Assembly (NCBI GenBank): GCA_015501075.1 | Contig: JADNYJ010000124.1 | Span: forward strand, 1-64,000 | Length of the DNA stretch: 64,000 bases | Direction: 5' to 3' | Source: Gymnopilus junonius | Taxonomy: Eukaryota > Basidiomycota > Agaricomycetes > Agaricales > Galerinaceae | Shown here: positions 42,523-54,788 of the stretch, piece after piece | Position numbering within the stretch: position 1 is the first letter of the stretch | Layout: every line of letters starts with the position of its first letter | Program-made: the position numbers and the translations under genes | The notes under the pieces: generated by a model | Database searches by the model: none | Told to the model about the DNA's origin: nothing | Seen by the model: only the letters and a program-made list of their open reading frames with translations

Positions 42523-45500
42523 CTATTTGCCAGTACTAAGATGTGCAGTGAGCCTTTCAAGCTCGATAGCGCCATCTACTTCATCTAAGGAAGAGACGGC
42601 TGCAACATCTGCATCCCTAACGTACCCCACCAAACTCCATCCACCCACACAAATTACTGCTTGTGATGACAGAACTGAGAGGCGGTTATGCGTGTGGGAT
42701 AGCACGAGATGGCCCCGACTAAACAGTTGCTCAACCTCAACTGATGTAGCTAAAATGACAGATATTCAGCAAATGACTTCATATTTAAGAGAACATGGGG
42801 ACATACCAGGGATAGAGAGGTAATCCAAAGCCATCCTATGAAGCTGAGGGTATGTTTTTTGTTTCTCGTACCACCAGGCAAGCGGATCCGCAATGTCTTC
42901 AGGTTCCATGCTGAGATAGAGTTGGAGCTCATCGAAAACAGCCGACTGCTTGATACGAGCCAGATTGGGGAGGTTGTTGAAAATGTTCTTTGATGTCGAA
43001 GGCTGGCAGACAATGTCAATGATGGCAATGGCTGCAGAAATAAGAACTTGGCGCACCTTGGATTTTTGTTGCTCAGTAGCAGCCGGTATCTCCTCCTGAT
43101 TGTCGTCGCCAGGAGAATAGTTCGCATATGAATGTTCAAATTCATCGCAAACAATCTTCTCTGCACCTGTGATCCATGAGTCCTCCCAGCCGGCAGCCTT
43201 AAAGTAGGCAAGCTTGTGACAAGGGTGAAGGACTGAGTAGAAAGATCAGTTAGTATCATTAAGTAGGAAGTAACTAGAGCATGCAACATACCCATTGCTA
43301 TACAATAAACTTCAACATGATCTGTATATGAGTAATACTTGTTGAGGGTTTTCTTCGCAATTGCAATCGCGTTGCAAATCGCCGGAGACTTCGTTGCATC
43401 CAAGGTGGCATCCGTAAAGTAATTGTCGATATGGTCCATAGCAGGGATTATGGTGGCAAGGTTGGGTGTAGCATGCGAAAAGAATGTCATGGCATCTTTA
43501 AGAATCTAGAGGGAAACGGCGATGAGTGGGTGATGATGAGGGAGTACAGAGAAAGTGAGAAAGTATGCGACACATTCAACAAACGATGACGCGTACGATT
43601 ACATAAGCTAAATCAACACGTACCTGCAAGGTGTCGCACAACTCCTTCACAATATCCCACTCATCCTCATCCAACTCGAACTCACACAGGCTGTTTTTGA
43701 GATCACCGGTAAGTCTGTTAATTGCCTTCTTGTGTTCTAAAGCTGAAATTAACATGTCGAAGGTCGAATTCCACCTTGTTGAGATGTCATGCGGCAACAA
43801 CTTGACAGCCATCTTCAAATCTTCAAGTATCGCTTTCCAGGTCGGTAAGAGCAGAGTTGTCGAATGGATAACCTTGAAGGCAAGCTTTTGGATCTGTAAA
43901 ATTATCGTCAACCCAACCAAGGTAAGCATTTCGCAATCTTATTACCTTAACAAGCACTTGTTTAATGGGCCGAATACTTTCCTCTAGGTTTTCTCGCTCT
44001 TCAGCAGTCAGAGCGGCCACCTCATCCACCCAACCCTCAAGATTGTCCTCCTCATTGTCCTCGTCGTCATCGTCATTCTCTTGTGCTGTAGTAAGTTCTT
44101 CCATGTTGATATCCCCAGCCAATTTGAGTAATTCCTTTTCCTCGTTACTTAGCTTTTCGAGGTTGTCTTCAGTAATCTTTTCGATGGTGAATTGCTTCAG
44201 AAGTGACTTGGCGACCAGATTGATGATATGCATGAAGCACTGCATACGATTGACGAGTTCAAAGGTGGGGAGGATATCATGTAGTTCTGTGGTCATTGTA
44301 TCATTGTTCGATGCATTATCGCAGGTTATACTGAGGATCTGGGCCATTTTGTGAGTTAAATTTTTATCTATGTGTACTAAGCACTAACCTTGTGCTCAAT
44401 TCCGAAGTCTCGCAGGATTTGCGCGAAAGCGGCTGCCAAATTTATACCCAAATGGGACTATTGGTGAGCAATCAGATCTTAGTCGAAAGTCATCACACTA
44501 ACTCTGTTTCTTACCTCAGGAAGCTCAACAATGTCAAGTACGAGAGAGACTGGACTGCCTTTGACGACGAATGAAGCTGTCACAGCTACATATGCATAAT
44601 GATTTGGTGATGTCCAGGCATCAGTTGTGAAGCTGATTTTGCCATCATACTCCTGTAAGTCCTTCCCATCAGTGTATTTTAAAATAGAATGGCTGATTAA
44701 ATCTCACCTGTAGCATTTTTCCAATCTGTTCCCATGTCTGCCCAAAGACAAGTTTCACATCTCAACTGACAGTTGACGCTGATGGGATGTAGTATCCCGG
44801 CCGACCCGTTTTCATCAAGTTTTTGAACCCCTGGTCCTCTACAATCTTGAACGGATGCAGACTTTCCGTTACCCATCGGATGATTTCGGCTCTGAATTTA
44901 TGTCAACACCTTCAAGGCAGATGAAGAAAGAACGGCATGGACTTGACTTCAGTTCTCGTATGAGGTATGTGGTTATATGTTACCTTACCCTTCCCTGAGC
45001 ATTCAAAAGCTGCCATGATCGTTCCGTTTAGCTTAAAGGGTTCCACGACTTTGGTTCACCTCATCTGCATTGTTCAGAAGCTTGGCTGCCTCCCAAGTGG
45101 GCTCGCCCCAGCAAGACTTGACGTGAGTAATAAGGTTGCCAGTCGAAGACTTATCCTTTGTGTCAAGGTAACAACGTGCAGTATATTTACACGATCTTCC
45201 CAAGCATTTGAACTCATGGCAACGGCGTTTATTGTTGTATGTAGGGCCAGGTACTGGTTCATAGAAGGCGTAGATTGGGGATGTCCACTTTTTCTTCGAG
45301 GTTTCTGTGACTCGTTGTAAGTCTTTTATCAATACTCAATGATCTGAACTCACCCAAGTTTTCCTCATCCTCAGCCACATCCTCAGCCATGCCACTGCCA
45401 GATGTCAATGAACCAGAAGATGAGTTGACGGAAATAGCATTGGACTTGTCAGGTACACATTCGCTTCCTTTCGTTGTCTTCTTCTTCTTGCTGATGGGGC

Positions 45501-45627
45501 TGGTAAGAATGTTGACAGCCTTACATTTAATTTTAGAGAGTGTAGCAGTTGCCTTTTGAGCAATGGACTTTCCAGACTTTTGGCTGCCCTTTTCGGAGCC
45601 GCCATCTGCCTGGGTTTCTTTGCCCAT
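42523..45627 (-). pseudogene. hAT-family transposase, full length with one nonsense codon
   Basis: The enzyme cuts and pastes its own element in the nucleus. From the ATG at 45627 (MGKETQADGG) come a Lys/Ser-rich N terminus and a BED-like zinc finger (CHEFKCLGRSC with HVKSCWG). The RNase H-like catalytic core follows, with aspartates in FTTDAWTSPN and ITCDNASNND, an acidic insert, and LPHDISTRWNSTFDML. The C-terminal hAT dimerisation region reads ADPLAWWYEKQKTYP then, across an intron, SIPATSVEVEQLFSRG. Introns are GT-AG and splice in phase wherever I checked. One stop, TGA at 44762-44764 in STVS*DVKLVF, stands where the family usually has Arg; CGA to TGA explains it. So it is recently inactivated, unless the stop is spliced around. 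Confidence 0.85.
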
Positions 45628-45832
45628 GTGTAGGGGGAGGGAGGTAGAGGTACAGCGCGTAGGTATTCTGTACATCAGAAAAAAAAATAAGATTTGTCTC
45701 TTTGGAGACTCCCTGGCAGCCGGCACCCCGGCAAACCCATGATGGGTAGCCGAAAATAGATACTGTAGCCTACCCGTTGATGTACCCTATCCGTAAACCA
45801 CGCGGGTATAGCCGTAGCCGTGCTATTCCCTA

Positions 45833-45931
45833 CTCTCACAACCCAGGTAAGCTAGTAGCTACATTGATACTATGCAGAGCACATCATGCATACAGTGGTT
45901 GCTCACTGTATGTACCACTTGCTGCTCAATA
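45833..45931 (+). repeat. Truncated 5' LTR of the copia element
   Basis: Matches the last part of the 3' LTR (52154-52281), with about 29 bp missing internally and many substitutions. The upstream three quarters of the LTR are gone, and the left side abuts hAT-flank sequence. A primer-site-like GGTTATGGGCCC follows at 45932. Confidence 0.75.
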
Positions 45932-46364
45932 GGTTATGGGCCCCAATAGCAAAGCATGCTGTTCGCCATTGGCAGAACCTGCTTGACATTGAGTTTGCCT
46001 TAGGGCAGAACCTGTCCAGCAGTCAGCCATTGTGCAGAACCTGCTTAGCATCGGTCTGTAGCTTACTTCTACCTGGGAAGATAGTTCACCGTTAGGCAGA
46101 ACATCAACCACAGCTGTTCGTCGTTAGACAGAATGCTCTCCCACAATTGTTTGCTACCATGCACAATATTGTATAGGGCCTTGTCATGTGGGCCCGGACA
46201 TCTGTCACTGTCTGGACAAATTGCCCTTAAGGGGTTAATTCCATGTCTGGTGCAGGTATTTTTAGCAGTGCTTTCCTTATTTAGCACGCTTTTACACACC
46301 TGTCGCTGACATCAACCCAGCCTTTTTCCTAACAGAAATTCCAAACCATCCAAACAACACAACA

Positions 46365-47627
46365 ATGTCTTCAGTCAAAAACACCACTTCTATCTCCTTC
46401 ACTGCCTCCGACCTTCCTAAATTCGATGGTCATCACTACCGCCAATGGGCATCAAAGATGGAGGCCATCATCCTCCATATGGATGTTAAAGCCATCCTTG
46501 AAGGAACCCTCACTGCTCCTCTGGAGCAAACGATTAGGGAACCCTCATTTCCCACTGGCACTCATGCCACCGACACCACTCCTGCCACTGGACCTACACA
46601 GGGAGAATTGAACCTGTACAATGCCCACTTCTCTCGATGGAATGCCGCCGAAGAAGTATGCTGCTGCAAATTGGAGAGCTACAACTCCAAGAATGCCAAG
46701 GCGCTCGGCCTTTTGGCCATGTGCCTCGATACTGGTATTTGGGACCAGGTTAAAACCCTGTCTGCAGCTGAAGCATGGGATTGGATCAAAATGAAGTACT
46801 CCAAGGAGATGTTCGTCGAGACCCTTGAGGACTTTAGGGTCCTCATGAATCTCAAGATTGATCTCTCTGATCCCAACCCACAACTCGCCAAGTTCCAATT
46901 TCATTACGGGCATCTCCCACTTGTCAATGATGCAAATGCCTCAGCATCAACTAGTTCCACTGGCATAGTACCCATGGTTTCTCAATCCATGGCATGCCTG
47001 ATTCTACTCATGAATCTTCCACTTGCCATGAACATCACATCGCAAGAATCCGTTTATCAGCAGATGATGGAAGATTTCACTAGGCAAAACTCAGTTCCAA
47101 ATATGGAACTGAAAGACCTCTTTGACAGCATTCGCACCACATGGGCTGCCCAATTTGGGCACCTTAAGCAGCATGAGCAACCCAAGTGCAGCACGTTCTA
47201 TGTGCCAAAGCAGCTCAACCAGCCTAAGGACAGCTGGCCCAGAAACCAACAGGCTAGCAATGTGAATGCGCAGTGCAACACTGCCATCAAAGGGAAAGGT
47301 CCCAAACTGCGCCACTCTGATCAGCAGAATGCTGGTAACCCCAGCAGTTCGCAGAAAAAAGAGTATCCTAAGAGGAAACCCCACCGCTCTGGCTTCAAAC
47401 CGAAGTCAGTGTGCTTTGTTGAGGACTCTGATGAAGAGCCATTTACACTTGCATCAATGGCACATTTCCCACCACTGGAGAAATCGCGCCCAGTCCCCAC
47501 TACTCACAATGTAGTTGAGATTAGTGGGAGAGGTACTATTACCTCTCGCAAAGTCTGTGAAGGCACCTGGAAGAACCCCACTCAGGGAATGGCACCATAC
47601 CCCTCTTTTAGGAAATCATGGACCTGA
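46365..47627 (+). CDS. gag: copia Gag-like protein
   Basis: A 420-codon open frame starting MSSVKNTTSISF shortly after the LTR and leader. The first half has the UBN2/copia gag pattern (FDGHHYRQWASKMEAIIL, AAEAWDWIKMKYSKE, ETLEDFRVLMNLKIDL). The C-terminal half is basic and Gln/Asn/Ser-rich; no clear CCHC zinc knuckle is seen, and the end (KVCEGTWKNPTQ) looks frameshifted. It packages RNA in particles in active elements. This frame is the only long one left in the element and could still be translated, but the element cannot complete its cycle. Confidence 0.75.
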   Translation: MSSVKNTTSISFTASDLPKFDGHHYRQWASKMEAIILHMDVKAILEGTLTAPLEQTIREPSFPTGTHATDTTPATGPTQGELNLYNAHFSRWNAAEEVCCCKLESYNSKNAKALGLLAMCLDTGIWDQVKTLSAAEAWDWIKMKYSKEMFVETLEDFRVLMNLKIDLSDPNPQLAKFQFHYGHLPLVNDANASASTSSTGIVPMVSQSMACLILLMNLPLAMNITSQESVYQQMMEDFTRQNSVPNMELKDLFDSIRTTWAAQFGHLKQHEQPKCSTFYVPKQLNQPKDSWPRNQQASNVNAQCNTAIKGKGPKLRHSDQQNAGNPSSSQKKEYPKRKPHRSGFKPKSVCFVEDSDEEPFTLASMAHFPPLEKSRPVPTTHNVVEISGRGTITSRKVCEGTWKNPTQGMAPYPSFRKSWT

Positions 47628-50600
47628 TGTCTTGGATCGGGGTTACCCCTGACTATTGCCACCTCAAGTAGATTCAAGGAAGTCGCCCTAAATACAGGCG
47701 CAAGTAGGATTGCAGAATGTGGGAATGAGTAGCACTGTGAATATCACAGTAGCACCACCACAGAGAATGTTGCATCAGGGTCGTCGATAATGACTGAGAT
47801 CTATCATGATCTCTTTGGTCCTGAACCTATCGGCACTGACCCCAGATCCTTCTCAGATGGCAGTCGATTCGAACCGCTTATGGGGAAGATTGGAATCAAA
47901 TGATGGGTAGTGTCACAAGGCGATCTCGCCTATGTGGACGATGACGAGGAGTATATCTCCTTTGGGGAAGAAGATCTTCCCCCACCACCAATCAGTGAGT
48001 CCCTTCATCTTGGATCCACTATATTGGTGCAGATGGGAATGTCATCACTAAAACGCTCAACAGAGCCGGGACGATATGTACAAGATGATGCAGGATTCAG
48101 ACCCAATCTCCTATGAGGATGAGCTGAGCAGAATCATGGGATTCAGTGCTCCTCCCTCATCCAGACTGGCAAGTACCTTCTTGTTCACATGTTGACAAGA
48201 TACTAACTGATCAACCCACAGGTATTAATACACTGTATGGGGTAGATAGTAAATTAAATTTATTTACTATCTACAATATATATCTTGATCACGTTGTCTC
48301 TTGTGTGAACTGTAAGGGAAAGGAACTGAAAAGATGTTTGAGGAATGGCTTGTAGATTCTGGAGCATCCATACATTTTTCTGGACAAATCTCTGACTTCT
48401 CGAACTTACCAAATTTCCAAGCAAAGAAAGACCAAAGGTCCAAACTGCTAATGGCATAGCCTTTGTCGATGGATTTGGTACTGTTTTTATTAAAACAGAA
48501 GTTACTGATAAAAATAATACTGTGACACATGAAACATTGTGACTTCATCCAGTATTCTACATGCCTGCTGTGACTGTATGACTTCTGTCAATGGGTCAGA
48601 TCCTCAGCGCAAACAATATTGTATTAGGTGATTCACAATCACTTAATTTCATATCCAAAGAGAATAGCTGCACCATTCTAAATGTGTTGCCGAAGCATTC
48701 TCATCATGACACTATGTTTTGGGTTAAGTCGCAGATCATCTCTGGAAAGAACTTGATCGCGATGGAATCGTACATGCCAAAGATTATGATCTATGGCATA
48801 GATGACTTGGACACCCTTCCACTCAAGTGTTCGAGAAGTTAAGGCTAATTCCAAACTTCCCATCTATTAAAGTTCCAAAGGATGCTGGTATATGCGAAGG
48901 TTGGCAAAAGGAAAGATGCATTCATGCTCTTTCCCAGACAATGTCAAACGTGCAACCAACCATTCCAGCGGATCCATTCAGACCTTAAGGAGTATCCGGT
49001 GACTTCATATCACCAATACAAATATTCATTTCCTTTATTGATGATCACATCAAATACTTGGGTCACGCTCCTCAAACAAAGAGTGATGCGAAAGACACTA
49101 CCAGGCAATTTTTAGCCATGGTAAAAACCAAGTATAATGCCAAAGTCGAAGAGTGGATGAGCGACAATGGCAGTGAATACATCGATAAGGAATACTTAGA
49201 AATCCTTAAGGATCTTGGGATCGAGATCCAAAGAAGCGTACCTCATCAGCCCCAAAGAATGGTCGAGCTGAATGCTTCAATCGACTTTAGATGAGAAAGC
49301 CGAGTCTATGCGCCTATTAGCCTGTCTCCCTGACAGCTGGTGGGAGTTTTGCATCATACACGCAGTCTATTTATACAATAGAACTCCTGTGCAGCACTCG
49401 ACTGGAAATCTCCATTTGAATTAATCAATGGAGAAAAGCCTAATTTGTCACACCTATGGGTATTAGGATGTGGGGCATATGTGTTCCTTCCAAAGGATAC
49501 ATGGGCAAATAAACTTTTGCCCAAATCTGAGTTGATGATATTCCTTGGATATCGCGGACATCATTCTAATATGATGTTCATGCGAAGCCCAACAATGTTC
49601 TATTCATAGCTGCCACGGCGCTTTTGATGAACATTTGTTTCCTAAATGCCAAAAGGCTAAAGTACCCACTTACCCAAATACGTAAGTGCACCTCCCCAGA
49701 GGAACCTGTTTTGGAAGTGGAGGACAGTGATTCTCATGATGGTAATGAACCATCCTATAGACCACCCCCAAATAATCCGTTAAGTGAGACTGAGGTACCT
49801 CATGATGATGAGCCACCCAGACTCCACCTCCTGAGTCACCAGCAGATACTCGTCCAAGTATGCCTTCTACTCCTAGGCAAGGACCGAGATCTAATCTCCC
49901 ACCACCTGCACCAGAAACCCCGTGCCAGTCCATCAGGGGGAGCTGCTGGTGATGCTCCAAGAAGGAGCACTCTGAGAGTAAAAGTACGCAAAAAGAAGGG
50001 AACATATACCCTCCTGGTACAACCACTGATAGAGATCACCGGCATAAATTAGACATAACTGGATCACTCCAAATTTGTCTATGGCCTCTAGTGACCATGT
50101 GGCTGAGTACCCATACAATCCCAATATGGGAGTGGAAGGGGGAGCACATTGGCATGCCTATTTACTTTCTAAGGCAATTTCTGATAGTGCACTTCCAGAT
50201 CCATTGAACGTCCGAAATTGGACTAGTAAAGATCTTAGATGGCTACCAGCCGATCAACAACAGGAATGGCACAAGGCTCAATTTGAAGAATTAGAGGCCC
50301 TTTGTAAATGAAAAGTTTATGAGCTTGCTGACCTACCTCCAGGCCGAAAGGCCATCAAAAATCATTGGGTTTTCAATATTAAGTCCGATGGATGTAAAAA
50401 AGCCTGTCTAGTTGCCAAGGGTTTTTCCCAAATAGAAGGCCTAGACTATGACAAGATCTTCTCACTAGTTGTCTGGTTTGAGTCAGTCCGAACAATCTTA
50501 GCCTTAGCGACACTTGAAAAATGGCGCATAGAGTCCCTTGACATCAAATCAGCTTTCCTATATGGGAAACTTGATGAGGAGATATATATGGAACAGCCTG

Positions 50601-51770
50601 ATGGCTTTACCATAAAGGGACAAGAGAAGAAAGTACTCTGCCTGCTCAAAGCTATCTATGGGCTAAAACAAGCTGCACATGTATGGTGGTCTGAATTGAT
50701 CACTCCCTTAAAGAGCTTGGTTTCACATGCCTATATGCTGATGCTGGCATATTTGTCGCAAGACATAGTGACAGGACCCTTGTCATTATGTTGGCATATG
50801 TTGATGACATTATCATCACAGGTCCTAACACCGAGTTAGTCTGACAAAAGAAGCAGTTATTTATGACTGCATGGGAATGTTGAGACCTAGGTGTATGTCA
50901 GGAGTTTCTCCACATGAGAATCAGGTACATTAAAGGCAAGACCTACATCAATCAAATGCCATACCTTAATAAGATTCTTACATGCTTTGGAATGACGAAT
51001 GCAAAAGCAGCACAGACTCCATTACCTACCAGGTATAAGCCAGAACCCTTTACAGGCATGAGTTCAGCTTCACTTTGGTCAGAGTATCAATCGTGATCGG
51101 TTCCCTGCTATATTTAATGCTAGGAACATGACCCGATATAGCCTTTGCTGTAACACAGATGGCTAAGTTTGCTGCGAACCCATCTGATGAACATCTGAAC
51201 CATGCTAAATACATCATGTGCTACCTTGTTGGTATGTGCAACTATGCACTTGTGTTCGATGGAAACAGTGATAAAGGCTTGTATGCCTACTGTGATGCCT
51301 CATACAGTGATGATAGAACAGAGTCTGATCGCATGCATCAATCTACGCAGGGATACTTCTTTTCCCTTGCTAGCAGGAGTATCAAATGGCACTCCAAAAT
51401 GCAGACTCTAGTATCAACGTCATCCACAATGGCAGAATACATGGCACTCTCTGACTGTGCACATGATTGTGCATGGTTTAAGATTCTATTCAAAGAACTC
51501 GGGATGTCAATCCCATATGTTCCCTTATATGGAGATAGTCATGGAGCTATTTTTAACTCACAAAATCCCATCACCCAAAAAGGGATAAAGCACATTGAAA
51601 TATGCTACCACTATATCCGGAACAAATAGAACTTGGGAACATTAAAATAGAGCAGTCCCTATGGACAAAAATGTTGCTGATATGTTCACCAAGAATCTAG
51701 GCCCTACCCTGTTCCTTAAACATAGACAGGCTCTAGGCATAGAATTCTATCCCTTAGAATAGAATACTGA
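47628..51770 (+). pseudogene. pol: copia pol remnants: protease, integrase, RT, RNase H
   Basis: Protease active site VDSGAS lies near 48352-48369. The gag-pre-integrase and integrase part runs about 48590-49500 (CQTCNQPFQRIHSDL, then DNGSEY near 49165). RT runs about 50290-51000 (HWVFNIKSDG, LDIKSAFLYGKLDEEIYM, AIYGLKQA, with AYVDDIIITGP near 50790-50825). RNase H is at 51159-51629 (YCDASYSDD, SSTMAEYMALSDC). Stops and frameshifts separate all domains, so no polyprotein is possible. Order and motifs identify Ty1/copia. Confidence 0.88.
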
Positions 51771-51812
51771 CACATCATGTCAGAACAAGTATGTGTGCTA
51801 ATATGGCACTAC

Positions 51813-51823
51813 TTGAGGGGGAG
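51813..51823 (+). promoter_or_regulatory. Polypurine tract of the copia element
   Basis: TTGAGGGGGAG directly precedes the 3' LTR start at 51824. Confidence 0.75.
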
Positions 51824-52281
51824 TGTTGACATGATAAGTGTCCATGTGACTACATCACATGACTCACATGACATGCGTGATCAGATGCATCTATACACAA
51901 CTAGATCCAGTGATGACAGAGTATCACAGTCATCTTATATGACTAAAACATGTGATCACTTAGTGAGCATATTACTCATCTTATGAGTAGATATTAGTAA
52001 TTACATAGTAATTAGCTGAGTAATGCCTTATGCATTACTCATATGTAGTTAGTCACTGCATGTCCTGTAGGTATATAAGGATGCTCTAAACAGCATCCTA
52101 ATCTAAGTCATTCATACTTCTGTAGTAGTCTAAGTAGTCACCTTAGCACTAGCCTCTCACAACCCAGGTAAGATAGTAGTTACAATGATACTATGCAGAG
52201 CACGTTGTGTGTGCAGAGGTTTACCTCTGTACATTGTGCATTCAGTGGTTTACCACTGTATGTACTACTTGCTGCTCAACA
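51824..52281 (+). repeat. 3' LTR of the copia element (458 bp)
   Basis: Starts TGTTGACATG after the polypurine tract and ends CTGCTCAACA, with short inverted TGTTGA/TCAACA termini. A GTATATAAGG TATA-like motif lies near 52071. Confidence 0.85.
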
Positions 52282-52305
52282 TTATTCTCAGCCAACACGA
52301 ATGCC

Positions 52306-52709
52306 ATGAAAACCCAAGGTAACAAGGAATCAAGGACCAAGACGAAGCATCTAGAGTCCCATAGTCAAGTCGTGGTGATGGTAACATGCACCAACACTTG
52401 TATCTTGCTTTCTGACCGTCATTTCAGGGACATAAGACACTGAACATCGACAAGCGGCCTGCCAATAGTCAGCCTGCACTGAGTATCGAGAAGACAAGCA
52501 AGAAAAAGGTTGATACCAATGCTCCAACCAGTAAACCAGTTCCACACCAGACTCAATCTACTTCAACAAAATGGGTAAGTTCTTATCGTTATGCTTTACA
52601 TTGACTTACTAATAGACTTCTAAGCCCTTGGATGACATCGACAACATGGAAAATGAGTCCCAGCCACCATCGCCTGTGCCCCACAAGCCGAAATCAAAGA
52701 GGAAATGAG
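52306..52709 (+). CDS. Small basic protein or C-terminal gene fragment next to the copia LTR
   Basis: Three exon-like pieces splice in phase by GT-AG rules. The first runs from 52306 (MKTQGNKESRTKTKHL), the second starts at GHKTLNIDKRP after an acceptor near 52429, and the third follows an intron whose acceptor precedes TSKPLDDIDN near 52617, ending SPVPHKPKSKRK. The product would be Lys/Ser/Thr/Pro-rich, about 110 residues, without recognisable domain. Because the first piece begins right after the LTR, it may be the 3' end of a gene cut by the copia insertion, now with a chance ATG. A nuclear role is only a guess from the basic C terminus. Confidence 0.35.
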
Positions 52710-53502
52710 TTTTTGTCTAGCACCATAGGTTTCTCCTTTCGACATTCTTTGCTTTCGACACTTTTGTGCTTCATGTCTATGTAAACACATTGTAAATATA
52801 AATTCATAAGACTGAAATCCAGTGCAAAGAATGATGTCTGAAGTTTTGAGGTAATTAGACTCAAACATCATGTCGAAATTCTAATTCATGGCAATCCAGA
52901 GTGCAAGACGAGGACTCCAAGGTGGATTACATTGCAATGTAATCAGACAGTGGGACTTTTGACTCCTAATACAGTGGGATAAACCAGCCATTTCACATTG
53001 TATCACCTTACATTTGGCATTCCATTGCATTTCTATGCAGTTCCTTGGACCCTTATATAGCATTACACCTGTATATATTGCATTATATCTCGAGACATAG
53101 CCTGTGCCAATGACAAAAACTGTACCCCAATGTACCTTCATACATAATCTCATTCAGTGTATTGCCATACAAAAGATGTGATCACTGTGAAGAATGTACG
53201 TTATATATTGCTATATGGGACTATACACCATTTGGTCACTTCTTCTGATGTGAGGATTAGGAGAATTCCAAGAGTTCGAGAATTGAGAGAATGAGAAAAT
53301 GGAGAATTTCGAGAGTACGAGAAGTTAACAGTGTCCATAGTAATCGTGTACATAGATGAAAACAAGGTGAGAAAGTAGTGACATTATTTGGATAGATTTA
53401 AGATGGCAAGATAAAGCCAGTAAATGCACATGGAATCCATTACCAGTGGGAATTACATAACAATTGTTACAATTCTACTATGAGACAATGCAGAGAAAGG
53501 AA
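52710..53502. other. Gap with nothing recognised
   Basis: No supportable gene. The 90-codon minus-strand frame at 52881-53153 has no motif. Confidence 0.35.
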
Positions 53503-54772
53503 CTAAACTGCAGTTTCCGAGGCCGAAATCCAGTTGTTAATCCATTCTGTATGCTCTTGCTGCTCCTTTTCATGTCTCTTTTGTGCATTTCCAGACATCT
53601 TCCAGAAGCCAAGAACCATTGCATCGATGTACTCATCAGGATTCCTATCCTGCTCATCATCATCATCATCATCATACTGCTCCAGTTGATGTTTGGTTCC
53701 CGGAGGAGGCAGTGTGTGATTTAGACTTTTTCTATTATCAGATCTTGGTATAAAAGTTTGCTGGCATACAACGGGTACGGCTGGAGGTCGAGGAAAGGGG
53801 TATGAATTAAGTGTTTCATTGCCTTTCAAATAGTTCTTGAGGAGGACTGCTGCATTGAAATAATCCAGAAGAAGACCGGAAGGAAGGTCATTGGCACTCG
53901 GTTCCGCGAACATAGCATCAGAAGGTGATTCAATGTGTAGACTCTTCAGACCAGGACTGTCAACCACCAACATCATTGTAAAGCGACAATCGAGAGGGGC
54001 CATGCTACCGGGATAAACATCATGATTAGGCATAGCCAGTGGAATATCTTCACAATGAAGGTAACAGTTAGGTGTCTGGGAATAATAAGGGCATGATCCA
54101 ATGAAAGAGATCATGGAACTGCAGTACCTTGAATATAAAAACATTCCTCTTCGATATGCTAAGGTGAATATTGGGCAAATCTAGAAACCCATTCCTTGGA
54201 TTGTCGACTCTATCAAACCGGACATGTTGTCGTTATCATAATGAGTTCGATTTTCAATGATTAAATTGAGCCACTGGAAATAATGAGAATCCGGGGGTAC
54301 GCATCAAAGAAAAATCGAATAGTTACATCAGCACTTTTGCTATGTGCAATGATGTGTTGACCATGGCAATAATCTGGAAATGTCCCAGAAAATATCCCGG
54401 ACCCATCTCTTTCAATTAAACGCGTCCGAAAATCCATATCATGACCTTCCGAAGTCGATGAAATGTTGCTGCCCAATTCGCGCATGGCCTCTGGGTCGAC
54501 AAGTGATGAAGTGAATGATGATTCTGTGACAGTGTCAGTAAAGGAAAATATTGGAGAATAAGTTACAACTTGCCATCGCCTTCAACATGATAGAGGTAAG
54601 TCCTACCAGCTTCAATTTTAGTACTGATCGCACCACCTTCTTCTCCCTCGAGAGCAACCACCTTATCATTGTTATCATGCAATGTCCCTTTCAAACCGAG
54701 AATGATGAAGCAGAAGTAATGGAGTAACCTTGAAGGACTGAAGCTTAGGTGCCGGATCTCAGTGAAAGGCAT
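53503..54772 (-). pseudogene. Hypothetical multi-exon protein with one frame break
   Basis: No family recognised. From the ATG at 54772 (MPFTEIRHLSFSPSR) coding continues through EEGGAISTKIEAGRTYLYHV. It then runs, after an intron of about 45 bp ending near 54525, through GSGIFSGTFPDYCHGQHI. A further intron (donor after HSKSAD, acceptor TTTCCAG near 54280) leads to WLNLIIENRTHYDND. The frame must then change by one base to continue HVRFDRVDNPRNGFLDLP and SISKRNVFIFK. A 54 bp intron joins TPNCYLHCEDIPLAM and a long last exon with a run of six Asp and an amphipathic Lys/Glu end, stop at 53503. The frame change near 54235 suggests a pseudogene or a sequence error. Confidence 0.5.
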
Positions 54773-54788
54773 GTCAAGGAATACATCG

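Larger units (their letters stand above)
45833..52281 (+). mobile_element. Degenerate Ty1/copia LTR retrotransposon
   Basis: Order gag, protease, integrase, RT, RNase H on the plus strand, with integrase before RT, which is diagnostic of copia. The 3' LTR is complete; the 5' LTR is truncated. The pol region is broken by many stops and shifts, and the LTR ends have diverged, so this is older than the gypsy insertion. No target duplication can be tested because the left end is missing. Confidence 0.9.

Noticed and set aside
42340..45832. Defined terminal inverted repeats for the hAT element
   Set aside because: The two flanks match at only about 16 of 23 bases and no 8 bp duplication is visible, so I did not fix the ends.
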